Positions 37,201 to 49,948 are shown, counted from the stretch's first letter. The stretch: 64,000 bases of DNA from an uncultured Lachnospiraceae bacterium (GCA_947650155.1 CANSUS010000004.1:1-64000); one strand, 5' to 3'. A program made the numbers and translations. Notes: a model not told the origin generated them from the sequence alone.

Positions 37201-40200
37201 TTCATCTTTACATTCCACTATGTTTCTATTTAAATAAAGAGAAGTCCGCTTGACATTGATGATTGTCCTAACTTTACATTCCACTATGTTTCTATTTAAA
37301 TTATGGAGCAGTAATAGCGGCAATGAATATGAGTAAAACTTTACATTCCACTATGTTTCTATTTAAATCCAGATGAAACGTTTGGGAATAACATCTATAA
37401 CTTTCTTTACATTCCACTATGTTTCTATTTAAATTGATATGGGGGTTTTTCCCTGTCGGAAACCGCAAAACTTTACATTCCACTATGTTTCTATTTAAAT
37501 AGGTTCGCATCCTGCACATTGACCGGGATTGTTCCTTTACATTCCACTATGTTTCTATTTAAATTAGGAAATGGGCGCGACATAAGGTAAGACCGATATG
37601 TCTTTACATTCCACTATGTTTCTATTTAAATTAGATTTCTGGACAGAGTGGCAGAAAGAGCGTGAGACTTTACATTCCACTATGTTTCTATTTAAATCAG
37701 AAAGAGACAAGCGGAATCTTATGGAATAAATCTTTACATTCCACTATGTTTCTATTTAAATAAGAAACGAGGAAGGTGATTTACTCCGTGAATTGATCTT
37801 TACATTCCACTATGTTTCTATTTAAATGCAAAGAAGCAATCTTATCAGCAGTTTTTTGAATCCTTTACATTCCACTATGTTTCTATTTAAATATCATCAT
37901 CATTTATAGAAATTGAGATTTTGCTTGTCTTTACATTCCACTATGTTTCTATTTAAATGCAGAGGGAGAACTGCAAAGCGGCGATGTGGGTGACTTTACA
38001 TTCCACTATGTTTCTATTTAAATATCAACGATGCCGCCGGAGGAGCGTCTTTTTTTCACCTTTACATTCCACTATGTTTCTATTTAAATCGAATCCGGAA
38101 TCTGAAAACATTCCCCCGGTAACTCCTTTACATTCCACTATGTTTCTATTTAAATCAATTACGGCGTTCATATGACTATCGCACATGCACCTTTACATTC
38201 CACTATGTTTCTATTTAAATGCAAGCTGATTTACCGAGGGCGTGAGTTAATGAAGTTCTTTACATTCCACTATGTTTCTATTTAAATAGGAGGCGTTGTG
38301 GAAACTGGTGCGGCAGTACCCACTTTACATTCCACTATGTTTCTATTTAAATTTATCCTCCAAATAAAAAACTACCAACTGTTTATAGTCTTTACATTCC
38401 ACTATGTTTCTATTTAAATGAATACGAACAACCTACAACCAAAGCTATGCTGATCTTTACATTCCACTATGTTTCTATTTAAATGCCAGCACAGTCTAAT
38501 CAATCATTGATTTATGTACCTTTACATTCCACTATGTTTCTATTTAAATTTTCACTGCGGAAATTGCGGTTACTCTGTAATGGAGTCTTTACATTCCACT
38601 ATGTTTCTATTTAAATATGGATAAAGAAGAAGTTAGACACTGGTTTGAAACTTTACATTCCACTATGTTTCTATTTAAATGGTCTGCGGTACATTTTGCA
38701 GGCTGATGAAGATTTGCTTTACATTCCACTATGTTTCTATTTAAATAATATATGCAATTGCTTTTTCAGGCGTACTTTTTATCTTTACATTCCACTATGT
38801 TTCTATTTAAATCAAGTACGGTTTTGACATATCTAAGTAATCGGAGGTTCTTTACATTCCACTATGTTTCTATTTAAATGAGGAAAAGCAGAACAATAAG
38901 ACTTCACAGAAACAGCTTTACATTCCACTATGTTTCTATTTAAATGCAATCTGTTTTAGATATGATTCCGTTATATTTGTCTTTACATTCCACTATGTTT
39001 CTATTTAAATTCCGCAAAAGTCAACGCCATTTCCGGCGTAAAGAACTTTACATTCCACTATGTTTCTATTTAAATTGTTTTTAATGTCCAATATGTTCCT
39101 GATGCTTTTTTCTTTACATTCCACTATGTTTCTATTTAAATGAATACGAACAACCTACAACCAAAGCTATGCTGATCTTTACATTCCACTATGTTTCTAT
39201 TTAAATCTCGCGATAACGAAAAAAGCATATCAACGATATACAACTTTACATTCCACTATGTTTCTATTTAAATTTGTTAGTTCTTGGCGGCTGTCTTTTC
39301 GCGAGTACCTTTACATTCCACTATGTTTCTATTTAAATGTTGTTTTCCTAAAAAATATTTTACTGTTTTGGAACTTTACATTCCACTATGTTTCTATTTA
39401 AATTAATATAACCGAAAACATGGCAGGGCAGATATATAGCTTTACATTCCACTATGTTTCTATTTAAATAATAAGAAATGCATATATGCGTCCTATCTTA
39501 AATGACTTTACATTCCACTATGTTTCTATTTAAATGCAGTAGCCGCAGAAGTCGTATATATATGCTGTAATTCTTTACATTCCACTATGTTTCTATTTAA
39601 ATCAAGCAGGTACAATAATAAAGTTGCCTGCTATACAACTTTACATTCCACTATGTTTCTATTTAAATGCGGCAGAAGAAGCGTTGAGAAATAAGACCTA
39701 TCACACTTTACATTCCACTATGTTTCTATTTAAATACAGGTTTTCAGCTCCCATTTGCTGCGCGCTTCTTTCTTTACATTCCACTATGTTTCTATTTAAA
39801 TACGAATATAATTTATACAGGACAAAGGACCTATACAACTTTACATTCCACTATGTTTCTATTTAAATAATACCCTGTTGACATGTCGACATCATCATAT
39901 AACTTCTTTACATTCCACTATGTTTCTATTTAAATATTTTCCCATTTTTGTCCTCCGGCTGAATTTTAAACTTTACATTCCACTATGTTTCTATTTAAAT
40001 CATAACAGAGCGACAGAGATACGAAATAGAATGCTACTCTTTACATTCCACTATGTTTCTATTTAAATCAAAGAGGACAGACTTCTTGAACTCTACCGCC
40101 AACCTTTACATTCCACTATGTTTCTATTTAAATAAAATAGGAATCCAGAAACTATCAGCTATAAACAGTCTTTACATTCCACTATGTTTCTATTTAAATT

Positions 40201-40988
40201 CGGTGATGCTTGCCCGATACCGCTTAAAATCCATGCTTTACATTCCACTATGTTTCTATTTAAATCAATGATTATATTCAATTGTCTTTAAATCAGTCTT
40301 CTTTACATTCCACTATGTTTCTATTTAAATTTGCGTGGATAGTTGTTAATCCAGTTTTGAATGTACTTTACATTCCACTATGTTTCTATTTAAATCCAAC
40401 CGCCGCCATTGAACTGTCCGCAACAATTTGTCTTTACATTCCACTATGTTTCTATTTAAATCCGGTATCGCGCAAAATAAAATCTTTAAAATATACCTTT
40501 ACATTCCACTATGTTTCTATTTAAATAAAACCCTGTGAATCGTTTTTTGACAGACACTTCACCTTTACATTCCACTATGTTTCTATTTAAATGTATGTGT
40601 GACAGTCATATGAACGCCGTGATTGAGCTTTACATTCCACTATGTTTCTATTTAAATCAACTATTTCGTATGGCCTCATGCTTTGTGACTTCCTTTACAT
40701 TCCACTATGTTTCTATTTAAATCGAGGGCTGGACAAGGCGAAGAAAACAAAGTCTATTACTTTACATTCCACTATGTTTCTATTTAAATTTCCTGCCGTC
40801 AGGTTGTTAATTCGGAAAAGTATCGTCTTTACATTCCACTATGTTTCTATTTAAATGGAGCCCAAAGCACAACATCAACACCAAGAGGAAAACTTTACAT
40901 TCCACTATGTTTCTATTTAAATCATTCGCATCCGGGAAACTCCAAAGGTTCCGGCACACTTTACATTCCACTATGTTTCTATTTAAAT
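34237..40988 (-). CRISPR. Type I-B CRISPR array, 103 repeats / 102 spacers (manual count)
   Basis: A 30-base repeat (on the + strand beginning CTTTACATTCC and ending CTATTTAAAT) recurs every 65-68 bases. I counted 103 copies by eye, all apparently identical, giving spacers of about 35-38 bases. Read on the minus strand the repeat ends GTGGAATGTAAAG, like the 5' handle of clostridial type I-B crRNAs (ATGTAAAT in C. difficile). The array is therefore transcribed leftward, away from cas2. The leader is at the right end (40989-41171), and the newest spacers are near 40950. One spacer occurs twice (38420-38454 and 39142-39176). The short open frames translating to LHSTMFLFK-type repeats inside it are artefacts. 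Confidence 0.97.
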
Positions 40989-41171
40989 CCGTCCCATCAA
41001 ATTCCCCACATACTCTGCCAAAATCTACACTATTTTGTCGACCTCTCTCTTGCTTTCCATTTATATATACTTATTCTCCTCTAATAATACACCTAAACAC
41101 GATAAAGTCAAAGAAAAAATCGCATCATTGTCAACCTACTATCCTTTTAGCCCTATCACACATCGACAATA
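40989..41171 (-). promoter_or_regulatory. CRISPR leader
   Basis: The 183 bases between the cas2 stop and the first (leader-end) repeat hold no gene. Read on the minus strand they are A-rich, with AAAAGGATAG, TTGACAATG and a run of AT-rich tracts, ending directly at the repeat. Repeat orientation and position next to cas2 identify this as the leader that carries the array promoter and the site of spacer insertion. Confidence 0.7.
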
Positions 41172-41450
41172 CTATAAAAAGAAATCTATTTTGTCCTCCT
41201 CTTTTCCCCACATTTCTTTATCCAGCCATTTTTCCTGACGGCTTTTAAAAACAATCACCGAATCATCATTTTTATCAACATATGATTTTAATTCCTGCTG
41301 CAATTTAACCAATTGGACTTTTGATATTTCTCCTTCAAAAACAGAATTTTGAACATGAGATAAATACTTTTTACAAATCTTAAAGACATGTGACCATCGT
41401 TTCTGACCGTTATTATTTTGACTTATATCATAAACTAATACAACATACAT
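41172..41450 (-). CDS. cas2: Cas2 adaptation protein
   Basis: A 92-residue ferredoxin-fold protein starting MYVVLVYDISQNN, with the conserved Asp of the beta1 strand (YDIS) and VQNSVFEGEISKVQL, the usual Cas2 core. Cas2 forms the (Cas1)4-(Cas2)2 complex that inserts new spacers at the leader end. The start at 41450 is preferred over two earlier ATGs because GGGAGG lies 6 bases ahead. It is the last gene of the cas operon and is followed directly by the leader. Confidence 0.92.
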   Translation of the reverse strand: MYVVLVYDISQNNNGQKRWSHVFKICKKYLSHVQNSVFEGEISKVQLVKLQQELKSYVDKNDDSVIVFKSRQEKWLDKEMWGKEEDKIDFFL

Positions 41451-41476
41451 TTCCATCCTCCCTGTGTACCACAGTT

Positions 41477-42469
41477 TTACCACCATATTTTAAATCCTTC
41501 ATATTCCTTTTCGCCAATCAAATGCTTAATCAGTTTGTAAACCTCTAAACGCATTAAGTACTGGTAGCTCACCTGTTTTCCAAGTTCTTTATGCATAATT
41601 GTTTTTTTCATTCGTTCTTCTAATTCTCTGGCAATCAATTTAGAACTTTCCTGCTTCAAATGCAAAAAATTAAGCTCTTTTGTAAAACTATCCTCCGTAA
41701 TCTGTTTCCTGTTTAATAAAGAAAAAATCAATCTGTCACCAATAAGGGGTTTAAATACTTCAGCAATGTCAAGGCATAAAGAAAATCTGCGAACACCCGG
41801 TTCATGCAAATAACTGATAGTAGGATTCATCTGTGTATGATAAACTTCACTCAATACTTTGGAATAGATCAGGGAATTTACAAATGAAATCAATGAGTTT
41901 ATCATATTATCCGGCGGATGCATCACACGTTTTTCAAAATGTATTTCCTGATCTATAATGATATTCCATGCTGCATAATAATGTTTTCTAATATTTCCTT
42001 CTATCCCCATCAGTTCCTGAATTGAAGACGTTCCCGGTATTTTCTTCCTTAAATCATTGACTTCTGACATATCACAGGAAACATTTTTCCCACGACCGTT
42101 ATAATATCGTAAATTTCGATAAATATTATCTGCTGCCGCCTCAATAAACTTTCTGGCAATTTCCATTCTCTTCTCATAGTCAGTATAATGTTCCACTTGC
42201 TTTACCAGAAGCTGACCTGCAAGGAGTTTTTCTTTCGGATAAAAACTACCCGTATAAAAATTATAATAATTAAAAAAATGAATGGGTATCCCATACTGTG
42301 ATATGAAATTAATGAAGGCAGTATTGAATGTCATCTCTGACATTACATAAATATCATCTATACGTTCTATAGGTATATCCTTTCGTTCTCCATCCAAAGA
42401 AGTAAACTGTAATGTGTTATCCTTTCTCTTCAAATCACCATTATTATATACATAAAAACTCTGCCCCAT
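41477..42469 (-). CDS. cas1: Cas1 integrase (type I-B)
   Basis: A 330-residue spacer integrase. The N-terminal beta domain (SFYVYNNGDLKRKDNTLQF) is followed by the helical catalytic domain with Glu157 (LMGIEGNIRKHYY), His222 (SYLHEPG) and Asp234/Glu237 (LCLDIAEVFKP), which bind the metal needed for integration. Length and motifs are those of the type I-B Cas1 group. It is followed by cas2 after 26 bp. Confidence 0.95.
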   Translation of the reverse strand: MGQSFYVYNNGDLKRKDNTLQFTSLDGERKDIPIERIDDIYVMSEMTFNTAFINFISQYGIPIHFFNYYNFYTGSFYPKEKLLAGQLLVKQVEHYTDYEKRMEIARKFIEAAADNIYRNLRYYNGRGKNVSCDMSEVNDLRKKIPGTSSIQELMGIEGNIRKHYYAAWNIIIDQEIHFEKRVMHPPDNMINSLISFVNSLIYSKVLSEVYHTQMNPTISYLHEPGVRRFSLCLDIAEVFKPLIGDRLIFSLLNRKQITEDSFTKELNFLHLKQESSKLIARELEERMKKTIMHKELGKQVSYQYLMRLEVYKLIKHLIGEKEYEGFKIWW

Positions 42470-42519
42470 ATTATTCCTCCAAACGTATCATACTATTTTT
42501 AACTATTTGCTGCCAAATA

Positions 42520-43014
42520 TCATATCAGACACAAATCATGATAGGCACATTTGATACACAACTTTTTCTCATGAAACTCAGGTGGCTGCAATTGTTTTTT
42601 CAAATCGGTAATCTCACAGATAATCACAGACAATTGATTTTCATCCTCCTCTGTCAGTTCCACCACAAAATTCTTTTTTAAAAGCGGATAATCTATCTTG
42701 GCTTTTAATCCTGTCACACCACGCTTCTTCAAATAATATAAGTAATACTTTACCTGCCACACTCCCGCCTCTTCGATTGCTCTGCTCTTCTTAATCTCAT
42801 GAAGTTCTTTTTGTTCCTTAATAAAATCAATATTAATCACATTATCAATATTAATATGCTTATCATCTCTTTTGTAGCTATTTTCATCCAATAATTTTCC
42901 CAATAATACATTTTCGTTTTCAGTTTCCATACTGATCTCATGCATAAAATACCACAGCTTTCTTTTACAGACGAAATAGTAATAAATCATTACCCCGGAA
43001 ATTCTCTCTTCCAT
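42520..43014 (-). CDS. cas4: Cas4 exonuclease
   Basis: A 164-residue RecB-like nuclease with an iron-sulfur cluster. The first Cys is in YFVCKRKLW and the last three in KLCIKCAYHDLC. The nuclease core has INIDFIKEQ and EIKKSRAIEEAGVWQVKYYL (Glu/Lys and QxxxY motif). Cas4 trims prespacers and checks the PAM before integration by Cas1-Cas2. The start at 43014 has GGAGG 5 bases ahead; an ATG six codons earlier is also possible. It sits between cas3 and cas1. Confidence 0.9.
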   Translation of the reverse strand: MEERISGVMIYYYFVCKRKLWYFMHEISMETENENVLLGKLLDENSYKRDDKHINIDNVINIDFIKEQKELHEIKKSRAIEEAGVWQVKYYLYYLKKRGVTGLKAKIDYPLLKKNFVVELTEEDENQLSVIICEITDLKKQLQPPEFHEKKLCIKCAYHDLCLI

Positions 43015-43142
43015 ACTCTCCTCCATACTCAAAAACTAATAATAATACCTGCTCAACTAAACTCCCGCTTGTGATAACTCTTTATTCAAATAAATTTTAC
43101 CACACCCGCCTCATAAATAACCGGTACTCCTTATGTAAAATA

Positions 43143-45542
43143 TCAAACAAAATAATCCTCATCTTCCACCCGGTCAAGCAATAATCCTACTCCTGCATTT
43201 CCATCAAAAACATAGTTCAATCTTGTCCTGTGAATATCAAAAAATGCAATTGTATTCCTGTCTATGCCATCGGGAACACCATATTTTGTATTTAAACTCA
43301 AAGTCATTTCCGCAAGCTTTGATTTCAACAGTTTTCTAACGCTTTTATTAACATAGGGCTGTTCTAACAATTCCCTGATACTTTGAATTTTCTTGCAATT
43401 TTCATCATAAACAGCATCCGGCATAACCGTAATACTTTGTATGTCTCTAAAATCATTCTGTGCTTCTAAAGTACTGTAATCAGCTGGCAAAAGTTCTCCA
43501 AAATGCTCTATATTTTTTTCAATCTGTTTAAAATATTTTGTTTTCTGAATTTGCACCATATCATACACTTCGTCTATATAAGCCGTTTTATCTGATTCTG
43601 AAAATAATGTCCCTATGTATTTTTGCAATGCAGCCACCGAACGATCATAAATATCTTCATCATATATTGTTCCACGACCGGAATGATTATGGCAGACGAT
43701 CACATTAGGCATAACCGTTTCCTTCTTTCCCGCCCTGTTGCATCTTCCCATTCTTTGCAGCAGGCTGTCAGCAGTACACATCTCTGTATACAAAATGTCA
43801 AAATCAATGTCCAGACTTGCCTCGACAATCTGTGTGGTTACCCAAACGCCTGCTGCTTTTTCATCTGCGGAAAAAGCCATAATTCTTTTTTCCAAAATAT
43901 CCCTGTGTTTTCTAATAAACCGTGAATGCAATAATCCGACTTCTACGCCTCGGTTCTTTATTTCCATATATACGCTTTGTGCTTTTGATACTGTATTGCA
44001 GATAATGAGAACTTTCTTTTCCTCTGCTGCATTTACAATCTCGTCATATTGAAAATTCCCCTCTACCCAATGTACTTTATGTCTGCTTTTTAATGCAGTG
44101 TCAGAAAAATCATGCCAGACATAATCCTTATCTTCCAGCAGGTTATATCTCTCCATAAAATATTTCAAAACCGGAGGGAATGTTGCCGTAATAATTGCAA
44201 ATTTTCCTCCCATACGTTTTATTTCCGAAAGCCCATATATAAGCGCCGCAACAATTTTAGGCGAATAGGATTGAATTTCATCAATGACAACCTTAGAATA
44301 TTTTAAAGTCGCTGCAAAAATTTCTGTCCCCAGCGCTTTATAGACAAATTTAAACAGCTGATCTACTGTACACACAGTAAGAGGATTTGCAAATAAAGCA
44401 GCCTGCTCATAATTTCTATATCCTCTTTCTAAATCTCCTTCTGACTCTTTTAAATAGCTATTCAGGCTGTCGGAATGAAGAAGCGCCACATCCTTAAATC
44501 CATAATGCTCTTTAATCCTATTATATATGGCATCGGAAGAAACTTTCAGAGGCAGGGTATAGAATCCCTTTTCTCCGTCTAACCACATAAGCGCAGCCTC
44601 CGTTTTTCCTGACCCCGTTGGTGCAGCTATGACCACATTATGTTCTCTGTGTTGGATCATAAACTCCTGTGCCGGACGAAACTGTGCCGACAGCTTTGTT
44701 TTTATGCTTTGGCATAACTCTTTGGATACAAGATCCGGCGTCTTTTCTGCATTTTCATATCCGGCGCTGACCATCCAGTCAAATTTATTCAACATCCCTT
44801 TTATAAGCATATATTGACACCATATATCCTCATTTATGATTTGCATCCCTTTATCTTTGCGGTCAGAAAACAATAAATGATTTCTATTGCTGACATGCAG
44901 CAAATTGCTGTTACCCCCGTTTTTCATATCAGAAACTGAAGACAAAAAGGGCAGCAATTTTGTACCGCTGGCATCTATATATTCCCGCACGCAGTCCAAA
45001 TAATATGCCTCACAATAGTCCCTGATTTCACTGTCATTAAAGTTATCTTTCCGATTATGATGATAATACACCGCTGTCAGTAAAACTTCAAAATCCTCTT
45101 TTGTATAATGGGCATCCTGTGCCAGAAAAGCTTTTTTTGATAAAAGAACAGCACTTAAAAAACCATGCGGTATTTCTTCCGTTCTTTCCTTTTTCAATGT
45201 TGTGTTTACCTTCATCTGAAAAATAGTATTTGCCTTTCCAATATCATGCAGTCTGCAGGCGGCTATAATCATTTTCTTTTCCTTTTCGCTAAAGTACTGT
45301 CCGTATAACTTAAAAAAATGTTCTGCACAGCTTACCGTTTCTTCCAAATGTTCCCGTAAAGTTTTTTGACTCTCTACGATCTTCTCCTGTAATAACCTTT
45401 CCCGATAGCTTCTCAATAATGCAAGTTCTTCCTCCTCTGTTTCCTGATCAAAATGATCAATAACATTGTCTAACTTTTCCAATATTTGTCCCTTCACATG
45501 GTCCCACAGCGGTAAAGACTGTGATTTCGCATAATATTCCAT
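43143..45542 (-). CDS. cas3: Cas3 nuclease-helicase
   Basis: A 799-residue effector that unwinds and cuts target DNA recruited by Cascade. It has an N-terminal HD nuclease (RLHDIGKAN at ~97, then PHGFLSA and YYHHNRKD), followed by the SF2 helicase. That has Walker A APTGSGKTEAAL (~310), DEIQ in VVIDEIQSYSP (Gln in place of the usual His), ITATFPP and QRMGRCNRAG. The ATG at 45542 is preceded by AAGGAG 8 bases ahead. The 136-base gap before it contains a repeat-like sequence (45579-45608), unlike the tight joins elsewhere in the operon. Confidence 0.93.
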   Translation of the reverse strand: MEYYAKSQSLPLWDHVKGQILEKLDNVIDHFDQETEEEELALLRSYRERLLQEKIVESQKTLREHLEETVSCAEHFFKLYGQYFSEKEKKMIIAACRLHDIGKANTIFQMKVNTTLKKERTEEIPHGFLSAVLLSKKAFLAQDAHYTKEDFEVLLTAVYYHHNRKDNFNDSEIRDYCEAYYLDCVREYIDASGTKLLPFLSSVSDMKNGGNSNLLHVSNRNHLLFSDRKDKGMQIINEDIWCQYMLIKGMLNKFDWMVSAGYENAEKTPDLVSKELCQSIKTKLSAQFRPAQEFMIQHREHNVVIAAPTGSGKTEAALMWLDGEKGFYTLPLKVSSDAIYNRIKEHYGFKDVALLHSDSLNSYLKESEGDLERGYRNYEQAALFANPLTVCTVDQLFKFVYKALGTEIFAATLKYSKVVIDEIQSYSPKIVAALIYGLSEIKRMGGKFAIITATFPPVLKYFMERYNLLEDKDYVWHDFSDTALKSRHKVHWVEGNFQYDEIVNAAEEKKVLIICNTVSKAQSVYMEIKNRGVEVGLLHSRFIRKHRDILEKRIMAFSADEKAAGVWVTTQIVEASLDIDFDILYTEMCTADSLLQRMGRCNRAGKKETVMPNVIVCHNHSGRGTIYDEDIYDRSVAALQKYIGTLFSESDKTAYIDEVYDMVQIQKTKYFKQIEKNIEHFGELLPADYSTLEAQNDFRDIQSITVMPDAVYDENCKKIQSIRELLEQPYVNKSVRKLLKSKLAEMTLSLNTKYGVPDGIDRNTIAFFDIHRTRLNYVFDGNAGVGLLLDRVEDEDYFV

Positions 45543-45578
45543 TCCTGTCTCTCCTTGTATCATATTTTTTCTATACTG

Positions 45579-45608
45579 CTCTTTTATCCACAATGTTTCT
45601 ATTATTCC
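45579..45608 (-). repeat. CRISPR-repeat-like sequence upstream of cas3
   Basis: In the cas5-cas3 gap the + strand reads TCCACAATGTTTCTATT, matching 16 of 17 bases of the array repeat's centre (TCCACTATGTTTCTATT). It has the same orientation as the array. The flanks, including the 8-base handle, do not match. It may be a decayed repeat or part of a regulatory RNA. Confidence 0.55.
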
Positions 45609-45678
45609 GTCCCTGTTGACTCCTCTGTGTCCACTTTATTGATCATACAAATTATAATTCTGAAATTTCCAGAATATG

Positions 45679-47252
<1,574 letters not shown>

Positions 47253-47260
<8 letters not shown>

Positions 47261-48932
47261 TTTCCTTTTCCTCCTTTTTCTCATAATAACCTCCCTGCAG
47301 CCCCAGCAGAAAAGCATATCCGTATTCCACAAACGTGTCCCTGTCCTTTAAAAACTCAATAAACAGGTTCGGAACCTGAAGTTTGGTGGAACAGTAAACT
47401 CTCATAATCACTTCCATAAAACGCTCCACATTGCTAACAGACAATGCGTTTAATAATTGATATACCGTTCCTCTGATGCAGGAATCTTCTTCAGTCCCTT
47501 TTTCTCTTAGCAAAGCCTTTCTAAGTTCATATCCTTCCTTACTTACTATGTAATGTTGTTTCACCAGATCACCTCCATGTTTTTCATTATTTTTTCTTTG
47601 CAGCAGTCTTGTCCGAAGCTGAATATCATACACAAGTCCCGCTTTATACAAATGTCCATCATTTTCAATTGCCATCTTAAGCAATTGATTAATCACTCCA
47701 TACTGACTACGATACCTTAAGATACGAAGTATAACGGTCTCGTGAATATTCCAAAATTCTTTTCCAACTTTTACATAAGGGTACTTGCTCAGATTGCCTA
47801 AATCCTTCCTGATTTTTTCGTCGTTCAACAATACAAGTATGTCTTTTGCAATAACGTCAAAAGTATATCTGTCATTTTCTCCGATTCCCCTTGCAATCAC
47901 TTGTATATTTCCCAATTCCGTGCTTTTCTCTTTTAACAGCAGATCGATCGTTCTCGCAATCCATAAAGAATACTTTTCGTCCTCATCCTGTTCAGAACTA
48001 TGGGCTAATTTCCCATGTAGAGAATTCACCGTTAGCAGTTCATTCACATTCTGATTCCTGTTGATAAATACAAATGTCTTCCCTGCCAGAGTAAATCCCA
48101 ATGGCGCCAGCGAATAAATAAACGCACACATTGGACACAGGTAAGCGTCTACCTTACAGTTCCAAAAAGCCGACCGCTTTCTTGTCAGGTCATCCGCCTG
48201 CTCTTTCATAAAAGCAATCGACACTTTTTCCTTTGCGTCAATCCGTTCACTACAATCAATACACAAATCCTTTGCCTTTTCATGACCCGCACCTGCATAT
48301 TTTCTTAACGGTTCCGAAAAATCAGCTTCAAACATTTCTCTCATATCTTTTGATGCATTTCTTTTGAACAAAAAGCATTTACCATCCCAAAACCGATTTA
48401 TATAATTGTAAATAATACTTTTCATGGAAAATGTCTCTTCGCATAAGGGCTGCTTTAAAAAATCATAAAGTTCTCTCAGACGTATACATAATTCTTCCGT
48501 TTCCATGTTTTCCTTTAACTTACTGATTTTCAAATGCTCATATACTTCAGGCTGGTTTATCTTTTCTTTTATATTTGCAAAACCTGACTGGTAACTGTTT
48601 GATAGTAATTTATCATTTATAAACTTTAAATCTTCTTTGCATTCTTTCTGATTCCAGCCTTCCTGTTCTGCCGTCTTTAGAATCTTTTCTATTTTTTCTA
48701 ATGCTGCCTGATAAACCGTCAATGGACCAAACCTCTTTACAAACGCTTTAAAATACATATCGGTCCAATCGGCGCTCTTCACATATTCTCTTGATATCCA
48801 TATACTCTGACCGTTGTCCGTAATGTCATAATCATCACCTTTCGCCGCTTTAGATTCTTCTAACAAATAACATAAACCCACCATACCCGCATTTTTCAAA
48901 AAATCACCAATGGTCACCAATATCCTGCTCAC
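47253..48932 (-). CDS. cas8b: Cas8b large subunit (Cst1, CXXC-CXXC type)
   Basis: A 559-residue large subunit that recognises the PAM in Cascade. The zinc-finger pairs CIDCSERI and LCPMCAF (about 30 residues apart) are the CXXC-CXXC signature of Cst1-type Cas8. The rest is poorly conserved, as usual for the family. It lies between cas6 and cas7 with tight spacing, the normal order for this I-B branch. The PAM it reads can only be inferred (see the element upstream of cas6). Confidence 0.88.
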
Positions 48933-48947
48933 TTTGTCACCTCCATC

Positions 48948-49670
48948 CTAGCCGATTACTTCAAATTTTCCGTGGCCTTCTGATCGTCTTACTCCCATGC
49001 CTGTCTGATATAAAGTATTGAGTAATTGGCAGGAACCTGTCAGTTTAAAAATCCCGATAGATGCATCTGTATTTCTGCCAAAAACAGGCACTACCACTTT
49101 TTTTCCTTTTATGGTCTGAATAGAAAAATGATCTGTTGTAAACATAAAGCCCATTCTGCTAAGAAAAATCTCGATGTTTTCCTTAAGGGCCTGCTGGAAC
49201 CCTTCTGAATCATAAGTATAATAAATATCCTGATTGTTTTCCGAATTATGATTTCTGACAATTAGAGGACTCTGCATCTTAATTACAATTTCATTTTCCC
49301 TGATCTCATTCAGTTTCTGCATATATACAGATACCAGCTGCATAGAATTACCATCCATCGGATACTTTTTATATTTCATTAATTGAAATGCATTGAAAAA
49401 ATACAAAAGTTCCTGCTGATCTGCGTCCGAGAAAAACAGTGAAAATTCATTTTGGGATAATATTATTCTCTCTTTGCCAAATTCAGCGCCAGGCAGGAAA
49501 TATGAATAAGTGAAGCTTTTTATAACAGACCGGCTTTTATCGTACAAACGCATAAAAAAATCCTGCGAATAGGACTGGGCAGATGCCTTTAAGAAGCTGA
49601 CCAGAAGTCTGTCAATTTCTCTGGGCAGCCAGTTTTTTTCTAATATAAATGTCAGTTTATATTGATACAT
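48948..49670 (-). CDS. cas6: Cas6 crRNA endonuclease
   Basis: A 240-residue RAMP endoribonuclease that cuts the array transcript within repeats. It begins MYQYKLTFILEKNWLPREID and ends with the Gly-rich loop GMGVRRSEGHGKFEVIG; the middle carries IKMQSPLIVRNHN. It is first gene of the cas operon; the upstream 300 bases are very AT-rich and include the target-like sequence of the regulatory element (49730-49749). GGAGG is 11 bases before the ATG, a little far. Confidence 0.9.
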   Translation of the reverse strand: MYQYKLTFILEKNWLPREIDRLLVSFLKASAQSYSQDFFMRLYDKSRSVIKSFTYSYFLPGAEFGKERIILSQNEFSLFFSDADQQELLYFFNAFQLMKYKKYPMDGNSMQLVSVYMQKLNEIRENEIVIKMQSPLIVRNHNSENNQDIYYTYDSEGFQQALKENIEIFLSRMGFMFTTDHFSIQTIKGKKVVVPVFGRNTDASIGIFKLTGSCQLLNTLYQTGMGVRRSEGHGKFEVIG

Positions 49671-49729
49671 ATCATCACTTTCCTCCTTTCCTTAAAAATT
49701 TATCATTAAAATATGTGTACCAGAATAAA

Positions 49730-49749
49730 TTAAATAAAAATATTATTGG
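49730..49749 (-). promoter_or_regulatory. Protospacer-like sequence with CCA motif upstream of cas6
   Basis: On the minus strand CCA (49749-49747) is followed by ATAATATTTTTATTTAA (49746-49730). Those 17 bases equal the first 17 bases of the spacer-like sequence at 50089-50105 except at position 6. The site is 60-80 bases before the cas6 start, inside the probable promoter region. Position 6 is not read in type I crRNA-DNA pairing, and CCA is the I-B PAM used in C. difficile. Confidence 0.5.
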
Positions 49750-49948
49750 ATAAAATATTTAATGATTCTAATTAATTAGTTTACAATAATTTCTTTTTTA
49801 ATAGAATGAAATAATTGGAAAACTTTGGAAAATAATTTAACCTTATTTAGAGTAAAACTGTAAACGGAAATATAACTTAGATTATCGCTGACTTGATATT
49901 GTAAATTCCAATGACTTGGATTTTCAAACTTAGATTTTCTGCAAAAAT

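Noticed and set aside
34237-40988. Self-targeting spacers
   Set aside because: By eye I saw no spacer matching other parts of this window, but I could not run an exhaustive comparison, so no claim is made.
34449-41248. Many 60-150 codon open frames in the array with repeated peptide LHSTMFLFK or LYIPLCFYLN
   Set aside because: They are translations of the CRISPR repeat in different frames; spacers keep the frames open by chance.
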